Of a stretch of DNA of 64,000 bases, positions 57,112-64,000 are shown piece by piece (the first letter of the stretch is position 1; the number at the start of each line of letters is the position of its first letter). Source of the DNA: Erodium maritimum (taxonomy: Eukaryota > Streptophyta > Magnoliopsida > Geraniales > Geraniaceae); contig OY997590.1 in the NCBI GenBank assembly GCA_963921825.1, positions 59,696,012-59,760,011 of the forward strand, given 5' to 3'. The translations under genes were made by a program, and so were the position numbers. The notes below the pieces were generated by a model. The model saw nothing but the letters and a program-made list of their open reading frames with translations, ran no database searches and was not told the origin of the DNA.

Positions 57112-58628
57112 TTGAAAACCTAATCTTTAGACAAGATTGAGGGCTCAACTTCATCATATAGCCCCAATTATCGATGATCGATAAGTCATACACGTTCGGT
57201 AGAGGGGGTCGCGGTCGTTCCTGTGCACCTGACACAATAATCGGGTAAGAAGGGTTAGTGAAAAATGATTGAGCCATTTCAGGGACCGGAGAAGGCATGG
57301 TAGGGGCCGGAAGAGGCATAGCATTCCAATCCGAGTAGAAAAAGCCTTCTGTCTGGACTGGGGAGGAGCCCGGAGCGAGTCCTCGTATCTGTGTGCAAAC
57401 TTGTCCACCCCCGGAAGGATAATAATGCAATTTTTTTATTGCAAGGCCATGACGTCCGCACCGATAACAAACATCTGGTAGTTTCTCATAATCTAATCGG
57501 ACTTTGAGCGGTTTAGCGTCCGCATCTACCTGCAACATAAGGTGGCGATGGAGTGGCCTTGTAGCGCACAACTCAACCCGTAGCCAGCGAAAAGTGTCCC
57601 ATCGCGGAGTGTGTTAGGAGCTCTCGGTGGATTTACTCTACCGATTTCAACCTCCCTTTCAAGATTTGAGACGATGAACGCTCGCATCTAGGAGGTCCTA
57701 GCTTCTATTGGGATGTCAAAAGCTCTTACCCAAATTCGAATTGAGCGAAAACACAAAGACTCTGGCTGTGTTCTTGGTGGTAGTTGCATTAGGAGAAATA
57801 CTGTGTCATAGAAGGAACACGTTTCTCTTGCTCTAATACCGTCCATCTCCTCCTTAGAGGTAAAGTAGAATGCCATGACTTTTTCCGTTAAGGGTTGGAT
57901 CGTAATCTCGTCCATATTCCAGGCATTTGTAATGATAGAGCAAAGGGAGCGAGGCGTTACACATTTCTCCTTGAGGAATCTTCCGACGAGAGCATAACAG
58001 TAGCGGAAGTTATCTATGTGCGACACTGTATTTGCGTGGACTTCAATCAACTCGTCATTGTCTGCAAAAAAAATCGTCCATCTGGGAAGGGCCTAAGGAG
58101 ACATCCAATAGCCTTATTTACAACCCCTCTAAGCTTGCATGGCCTGAAGTCATGGTCGGATGGGGTTGTTGGGTTTGGGGGAAGGGGTTGGATTGGCAAT
58201 TTTGAGGCTGAGAGGAGATGTCGGATGAGGAGTTATGGTAATTTCCTTGCCATATTTTCTTGCATGTGGGGTTTGGGTCCCGATTTGGCCCGATTGAAGG
58301 TTTTGTGTGGAGATGGTGGACGATTCTGATGCGTTTTATGGCGGGAAAGCGGCGGGGGGAGGGGTGGCGGAATCAACAAAACGATCGGATTTAAGGGAGG
58401 TAGAGGGCGGGGGGAGCTTGATAAATCAGTGTGTGCAGATGCGGATAGGGCATCGTGGATGTCGTCGGGGCTGAAGGTCGAGAAGGGGGTAGTAGAGGGA
58501 AGATGAAGCTTAGAGGAGCTACGGAGGGGAGAAGATGTAGAGGATGACGACATCATCATCACCAGCTTTGGGAAAAGGGAAGCGTGGTGAGATGGGCCAG
58601 AGAACACGCGAGAGAGGGAGGGGCTCAA
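57112..58628 (-). pseudogene. DUF4283/zinc-knuckle LINE ORF1-like protein of retroposon D
   Basis: From ATG 58628 a serine/proline-rich leader (MSPSLSRVFSGPSHHASLFP) leads in another frame to DUF4283 at 57688-58050 (YCYALVGRFLKEKCVTPRSL, MDEITIQPLTEKVMAFYF, IRIWVRAFDIPIEA). The next frame (57112-57571) has VRLDYEKLPDVCYRCGRHG, the CCHC_4 knuckle, with the expected last His/Cys lost. At least two frameshifts. Same protein type as in 31207-33143. Confidence 0.78.
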
Positions 58629-58660
58629 GACGAATAGTATATGATATCCATCTCATTCTT

Positions 58661-59133
58661 CTTGTTAATGCATAGCAACTTCATTGACCTCATAGTTGTT
58701 TAATGTAAGATGAAAACTTAGGTACAAATAAAAAAATTGAAAACGAACTTGATTCAGAAAACGGATAAAAGAAGAAGGCTGCTCTCATTGAAGCTTGAAA
58801 CTTAATCGAAGAAGACCTTGACCAATCCGCATTATTGTCTTTGCCGTTCAAACTTGGCCATTATACTAGGCCAGACCCGATTCCACATAATAACTATAAA
58901 CTTAGTCTACTGATACAGTTGGAGACCCAATTGATATCTAGTCATGTTCTTGCCATGAACTATATATAGAGATGGCAAAATGATCTGTAGTCCCCAATCC
59001 AAGGGTAATTTGATCCTAGCTGGAGAAGATACTTTCCATTCTGATATTAATAATTAAAAGTATCATAGAGGTGATCTTATTTTGATGGTTGATATTAAAT
59101 AAACATGGGATTGAAAGTACTACTTGAAAGCAT
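58661..59133. other. Intergenic region
   Basis: No gene seen; CTATATATAGAGATGG near 58961 is TATA-like without a gene behind it. Confidence 0.4.
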
Positions 59134-60012
59134 TGTTGGGTATAATGAGTTTGGACAAGTGGAAATGGTCAACTTGACACTCAATTATCTATTGGATTGA
59201 GTCATCCTAGAACTATGAAAATATTAGTTTCGTGTTTTAGGAAGTGAGATCTCTCCAACAAGATATCATGAGGTCTAAACGGACAAGAGGTGAATGAGAA
59301 ATTAAAACTCAAAGATCACCCGTTGAACTTGATTATTGAGAAAAATGCAAATATAAAATGTATCATTCTTATAAAGTCCCACATGAAAAGATTGTCAAGC
59401 TTTCATTAGATTTATATAGTATAACCTTCCTAGCATATTTGAATTGCTTGGATGAATTACTCTCTCGCGCGCGTATGCGTAGGGGGTGCAAATTTAAGGC
59501 CCGTTCATCCTTCACATGCTTGAACTCATATGTGCACACGCACGATTTGCAATAATATGCAAATTAATTTTTGAAATTGTTATTTTTACAAAAAATTGAT
59601 ATTTCTAATTTTTTTTTTCCAAAAGCTCGCTCTCAACTCTCTCCCTTTTTCTCTATTTAAGCTCTATTCTAGTTCATTATTCTGACAGAAAATTTACCTG
59701 CAAAATTTCTCTTCTCCTCCAAGAACAGAGTAACCATTTTCTTCCTACTTGGTGCTACTTCTTATACATGATTTCGAGTTCGTTTATGTTGTCGTTATAT
59801 CCTTGGATACTTGCTCATAAGGGGAAATAAAAATTCTTAAGGAAACCGGTTCGCGGGTCTCAACAAACCAGTTTCCTATCCGATCATCGCGTGAGATTAT
59901 TGTATCGATTATATATTGATTTAACGATTTTGTTACTTTATGTACTCCGATATACATTAGTAATATTTGTTTAGTTTTGATCTTTATGGTTTATGGACTA
60001 ACCCGTCTAACA
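59134..60012 (+). mobile_element. Solo LTR, 879 bp, relative of the LTR at 35461
   Basis: Starts TGTTGGGTATAATGAG and ends GACTAACCCGTCTAACA, with a perfect 5-bp target duplication AGCAT (59129-59133 and 60013-60017). It has CTATTTAAGC near 59653 (TATA-like) and, at 59826-59841, AATAAAAATTCTTAAG, the equivalent of the LTR segments that pair with the primer region in the other two elements. Confidence 0.88.
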
Positions 60013-60616
60013 AGCATAATACTCAATATTGAAAATACTTTTCAAAAACAACCGTAATACAGAAATCATTAAGACTTAAAAGTGAATTTGCGTATTTTAT
60101 AACAATAAATACATGATTTTTTTGTTACGAATACATAAATTAATTTTGTTGCTCGTCAATTTATGTAAAATAAGAAAGTTATCAATCGAAACGGGTTCGA
60201 GCTATCCTAGACCGAACGGGCCAAACAGGAGACGGGACAAAGACATGGCACAGGGACGGGGATGGGACTTTCGTATACTATAAACATATGATTAATAGTT
60301 CTCACGTGAAAAATGAGTAACCGTGTTTTAATGGTACAACTTTTTTAGTTTTATATTGAAAAACATATGGACAATGCTTTATGACATGATTTTATTTAGA
60401 GAGATTTATGACATGAAGTAATGCTAGTTACAACTACTTTCCACTTGCCTAACAAAACTTGACTTTCTATTTGTGACTAGAACTTCTTACTTAATGATTA
60501 ATAATTCTCGCGTGAAAAATGAGTAACCGTGTTTAAATGGTACAACTTTTTAGTTTTATATTGAAAATTCTCTACCAAATTTATGTCTATCATTATTGTT
60601 TTTTGGGTAAATTTTA
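60013..60616. other. Intergenic region with a small direct repeat
   Basis: TTAATA(G/A)TTCTC(A/G)CGTGAAAAATGAGTAACCGTGTTT recurs at about 60292 and 60500, each followed by GGTACAACTTTTTAGTTTTATATTGAAAA. No gene. Confidence 0.6.
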
Positions 60617-60821
60617 GGGTAAACTACAAATACTGACCTCAAACTTGTATCGTTTAACTGATGTTTGTCCCAAAGTTTTTTTTAACTGATACCTACTCAG
60701 ATGTTTAGTTATATAACAAATAGCCCAATTTGTTAGCTAAAATGATGGAAATACCCTCGGTGATTATTTAAATAACTTTTTTAAATAAAACAGAAGTGAT
60801 TTAATAAGTATATATATATAT
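60617..60821. mobile_element. Truncated MITE, inverted relative of 53590
   Basis: GGGTAAACTACAAATACTGA and AACTGATACCTACTCAGATG match the arm and interior of the 53590 MITE in reverse orientation. It is cut off at a (TA)n run where the next TIR element begins. Confidence 0.65.
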
Positions 60822-60822
60822 A

Positions 60823-61257
60823 GGGTAGCTATCCAGTAAAAATCATCTTTATTATGCAAACTACAAACCAATCTAAGCCACAGGATGCAGTCAAAGTGAC
60901 GTCAGCAGAGCGCGCGTTGACCATGCGCGTGAGCGTGTTGACCATGCGCGCGCGGGTGCTGATCGTTTACAAGCACGGTGCTGATAGTTTAGCACAAATG
61001 CAAACTATCAGCACTGTGCGTGCAAACTATCAGCACTGTGTTGCGCAAACTATCAGTACTGTGCGCGCGCGCGCCCACGTGTCAGCACCTGGTGAGTTCG
61101 TAGTTTGCACAATAAGGTGCGATGTTTTATATATTTATTGCCCACGTGTCAGCATCCGGTGCGCTCTGCTGACATCACTTTGGGAGGATCCTATGACTCA
61201 TATTGGTTCGTAGTTTGCACAATAAGGGGTGGTTTGTACCTGATGCCAACTCTATAT
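60823..61257. mobile_element. GC-rich TIR element, 0.43 kb
   Basis: The ends pair as inverted repeats of about 70 bases: TTATGCAAACTACAAACCAA on the left, TTGGTTCGTAGTTTGCACAATAAG on the right. A second copy of the right end (GAGTTCGTAGTTTGCACAATAAG) lies inside at 61092. The centre is rich in CpG and GCGCGC. Confidence 0.7.
60985..61060 (+). repeat. Tandem repeat GCAAACTATCAGCACTGTG
   Basis: Three units with spacing about 28 bases, the last with one change (CAGTACTGTG), followed by a (CG)n tract. Confidence 0.85.
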
Positions 61258-62039
61258 AGTTATTTTTTTTTGAAGAAACTCTATATAGTTATGACGAATC
61301 AAATAAGTTTATCAACATGGTTCCTTCTTATCCTACAATGAATTAATAAAAAATGATTGTATGCACACTCAACGATAGTTGAAAGTAAAGACTTGTCATT
61401 AAGGGAGATGTCACAAATAACTATGAGTTTTGAATTGCCTCCTAGGGATTCTTTTAAGTAAATGTGTTAAACATGAACCTTTGTATAGAACATCTTCATG
61501 TGTCCTAAACTAGCATCCTTTTACAAGAGTATCAACCAAATGCATGTGTAATAACACATGTTAAAAAGAGAAGTAATAAAGACCTTTAAAACAAATAGTT
61601 ATCTCTGTTGATAAGTATTACCAAGAACCCTTTGATGTTGAAAAACAAAAACCAATGTATCAAAAATGATAAAATAACCTTGAAAGTATCACAAATAAAT
61701 GAGGAACTTCAACAGAAAAAACAACCAAAAAAATAGTTTTTTTGACGTATTTAAAATGATAGCACGCATCATAACTATTATTGAAAGGAACATAATAAAA
61801 AAAAATTCAATACTAGACAAAGGTAATGACATCATCCCCAAGTTTTGATAGGAACTTCTTCACTTTCTTGCCTTCTATTAATTCTTGCCTACCTACATCA
61901 TCGTGTATCTGTTGTTCGTCGTCTCCACCCCTAAATCTAAAACCCAAACCTAGAGCTTGACTCTAGTCCGAATCAGGGCTATCAGATTTCGAATCGAGCT
62001 GGCTACTAAATTACCTCCCCCGAATATGGGTTATGCTTC
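61258..62039. other. Region without recognisable genes
   Basis: AT-rich, many stops in all frames. Nothing supportable. Confidence 0.4.
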
Positions 62040-63570
62040 TTGATGTAGGCATAAAATGCATACATTTAGATGTTTTTAGCTCGCATTATTGAGCTTTTTA
62101 GTCCCGGGATTGTACAATTTGGTGCACTTTTCTCTCGTTACTCGTACTTTGTCTCTCGTTGTGTTTTGTAGGTGCTTTGATCGAAAAAAGGGCAAAAATA
62201 GAGGAAAACCCGGTTTTAGGAGTTTTGGAAGCTGACTGATCTTGCGAAGGGCATAACTCCGCTATACGAACTCCGAATTGCTTCATATAATATATCAAAT
62301 CGAAGAGAATTCAAAGATCTACAACTTTTGTCAAGGGACCGTCACTGTTCGGATACGGGAAGGGGCCCGTTCAGGGCCTCATTCCGGCCCGGTTTATAGC
62401 CCATTCCGGGCCAGATTCCGGGCCGGTTTCCAGTGCGTTCCGGGCCTCATTCCGGCCCGTTTTTGGGCCCATTCCGGGCCACGCTCCGTGCAACGCGCGT
62501 TAGACCTTCTCCCAGCTCCGTTTTCTGCATAAAAATAGGAAATTTCCTCATTTAAAAGCCAAATTTTACCTATTCCAATTCCGATTTGGAGTAGGGAATA
62601 AGGTCTTGAAGTCCTATATATAGAAGAGCATCCATTAAGAAAAAGAAGAACTTGTATTGGGAATTATTTTAGAGAGATTGAGAGTTAGGGTTTGAGTTTT
62701 GGTGAGAGAGAAGTGCTTAGGAGCAAGGATTGAAGCAACTTTGAGATTTTCATCATTGAATCGGTATTTTGTATCAACTTTACCTTTGAAATATGTTTTT
62801 CTCTTGTTCATCTTCTTCTTTGTGTTCTTCCTTCATCTCCATGAGCTAAATTTCCAATGATCTAGGTCTATGGGAAACAATACGATGAATTAATTCAATG
62901 GGTTCGTGTTTATTATGTGCAATTTGTGTTTGGATTATTGTTTGCATGATTTGAACTTAATGCTTCATCAAATTGATCACTTGATAGTTGATTAGGTTTT
63001 AGCATTCAACAATCGAAAGATGAGAGTGACTAAAAGGACTAAGGATTATGTAACTCGGGTTTAAATCTAGTCTCTAATAAAGTTAGGTTAAAACGAGTGT
63101 AACAGTTATAGGCGTATAAACCGAAAGTTAGAGGAGTTCATGAATCGTAATGCTGTATGTCTCACTACACCCAGATTAGAAATAACTAGGTGGTCATATT
63201 ATACTAGGGACCTAATTCGATCGAAAGATGTTTATGACCAGTCGAGAGAACTTCCGTTACCTTTAAACTTACCTTTTTTGCACATGTAAACACAAATCCC
63301 TGCGAATTAATCGTCATATTGTGACCCCGTTAAAGTCCTAGATCACCTTTTCTTCTGAATTTCACAACATCTGCTATTTTTGCCTCGTATTTGTTCTCAC
63401 TTTACTTTAGTTTCTTTTTCAACTTTCTATTTACATCTTTAAAACCAAAACCAAATCTTTTCATAAACAGATTAACTAACGGATTTTAAATCGAGTGACT
63501 GTTTTATTGCTCCCTTGGGTACGATAACCGGACTTGAACCGAAATACTACTTGACGACCGGTGCGCTTGC
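62040..63570 (+). mobile_element. Possible large solo LTR (Athila/Tat-like gypsy type)
   Basis: Starts TGATGTAGGCATAAAATGC and contains GTAGGTGCTTTGATCGAAAAA, a CCATTCCGGGCC-type GC-rich block (62350-62490) and, at the end, CTCCCTTGGGTACGATAACC with ACTACTTGACGACCGGTGCG. These resemble 5' and 3' parts of large plant gypsy LTRs. A shorter match to the end region lies at 28895-28930. No target duplication found; assignment tentative. Confidence 0.4.
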
Positions 63571-63872
63571 CGCGCCCTTTTTGTGGGTTAGTTCTCAGGG
63601 CGTCAAGTTAATTCTCAGGGCTTCTGATCCCCGATCTTCTTCTTCCACCTCCGGTTGTTGGGGATATGTTTATCTTGTCGTCCATGCTATCTGGCCTCAC
63701 GCAAGCGTTATAGTTGCCCATATTCTCACCGCTAGATGAAGGTGACTGGCTGCGGTGAGGGAGTTGAGGAGGAGGATGGTGGGGGATTCGTCCAAGACAG
63801 AGACCTCCGGTGGTGGGTTTGTGGAGGTGGAGGCGATGTGGTGAGCTCATGGAGATGGAGGTCCGGTGGTGA
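63571..63872. other. Spacer with a short duplication
   Basis: GTTAGTTCTCAGGGC and GTTAATTCTCAGGGC at 63587 and 63606 form a near-perfect direct repeat. The rest is a GA/CT-skewed, retroposon-leader-like sequence with no clear gene. Confidence 0.35.
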
Positions 63873-64000
63873 TGTCACGCCCCAATTTCAGTAAACCGAA
63901 CTCGGGACACGAACGTTTAAAATAAGAAAACACTTTGAAACCATTTCTATTAAAACACTTTACAATACCAGTTTAGTTCAACAAAATAATAATTACAATT
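63873..64000 (+). mobile_element. Start of a third TGTCACGCCCC LTR, cut by the window edge
   Basis: TGTCACGCCCCAATTTCAGT followed by GAACTCGGGACACGAACG matches the start of the 4537 and 45394 LTRs. The rest lies beyond the window. Confidence 0.65.

Larger units (their letters stand above)
56224..58648 (-). mobile_element. Gag-only retroposon D (DUF4283 type)
   Basis: A perfect 12-bp target duplication CATCTCATTCTT (56212-56223 and 58649-58660) flanks a 2.43 kb minus-strand unit whose 3' end is an A-rich ATAAAATAAAATAA tail. It encodes a gag-like protein but no reverse transcriptase. Its tail faces that of retroposon C, with the two elements only about 70 bp apart. Confidence 0.82.

Noticed and set aside
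63608..63850. 80-codon minus-strand His/Pro-rich frame
   Set aside because: Low-complexity GA/CT-skewed DNA next to an LTR start; no supporting feature.

Overview
This window is nuclear DNA of a flowering plant, almost certainly a eudicot. The reasons are spliceosomal GT-AG introns, a plant tau-class glutathione S-transferase pair, a WAK-type galacturonan-binding protein, an arabinogalactan-protein galactosyltransferase, a plant tRNA-Gly(GCC), and a dense load of plant transposable elements. I cannot name the species.

Host genes are few and form islands. A TTC38-like tetratricopeptide gene (minus, at least 11 exons, 3' end beyond the left edge) lies at 85-2823. A tau GST (minus, two exons) is at 13255-14025 and its diverged, shortened paralogue is at 29106-29832. 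A tRNA-Gly(GCC) is at 14368-14438. An intronless secreted cysteine-rich GUB_WAK-type protein is at 39028-39903. A complete seven-exon GT31 hydroxyproline O-galactosyltransferase is at 40388-43344 (minus).

The rest is mostly transposon sequence, often nested. (1) Two ~3 kb solo LTRs of one family, with 5-bp target duplications, lie at 4537-7584 and 45394-48555; a third copy starts at 63873. (2) A decayed Ty3/gypsy element lies at 17708-21467. (3) A non-autonomous LTR element with near-identical LTRs and a 5-bp target duplication lies at 24103-28885. A related LTR is at 35461-38570 and a solo LTR at 59134-60012. (4) At least four poly(A)-tailed retroposons with target duplications encode only LINE ORF1-like proteins (RRM plus AT-hook, AT-hook, or DUF4283 plus zinc knuckle) and no reverse transcriptase: 10336-12385, 31012-33525, 54896-56154 and 56224-58648. 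Another at 35977-37272 has an unrecognised ORF. (5) Several terminal-inverted-repeat elements and MITEs are present, and (6) a Harbinger/trihelix-type pseudogene is split by a solo LTR.

The most interesting signal is in the LTR family of item 3. The bases directly after the 5' LTR, where a tRNA primer site should be, do not start with TGG. They are perfectly complementary to a segment inside the same LTR: 14 nt in the 24103 element and 16 nt in the 35461 element. The two elements differ in sequence in both partners, and the pairing is kept by compensatory change. This is what a self-primed (Tf1-like) or structure-primed reverse transcription system would leave. Other unusual items are a 475-bp LTR-like element with ~55-bp inverted ends inside a retroposon gag, a GST intron that is in frame and stop-free, and a four-level nested foldback at 49320-51990. 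Coordinates and splice sites were worked out by eye; families were recognised from memory of protein motifs, with no database search.
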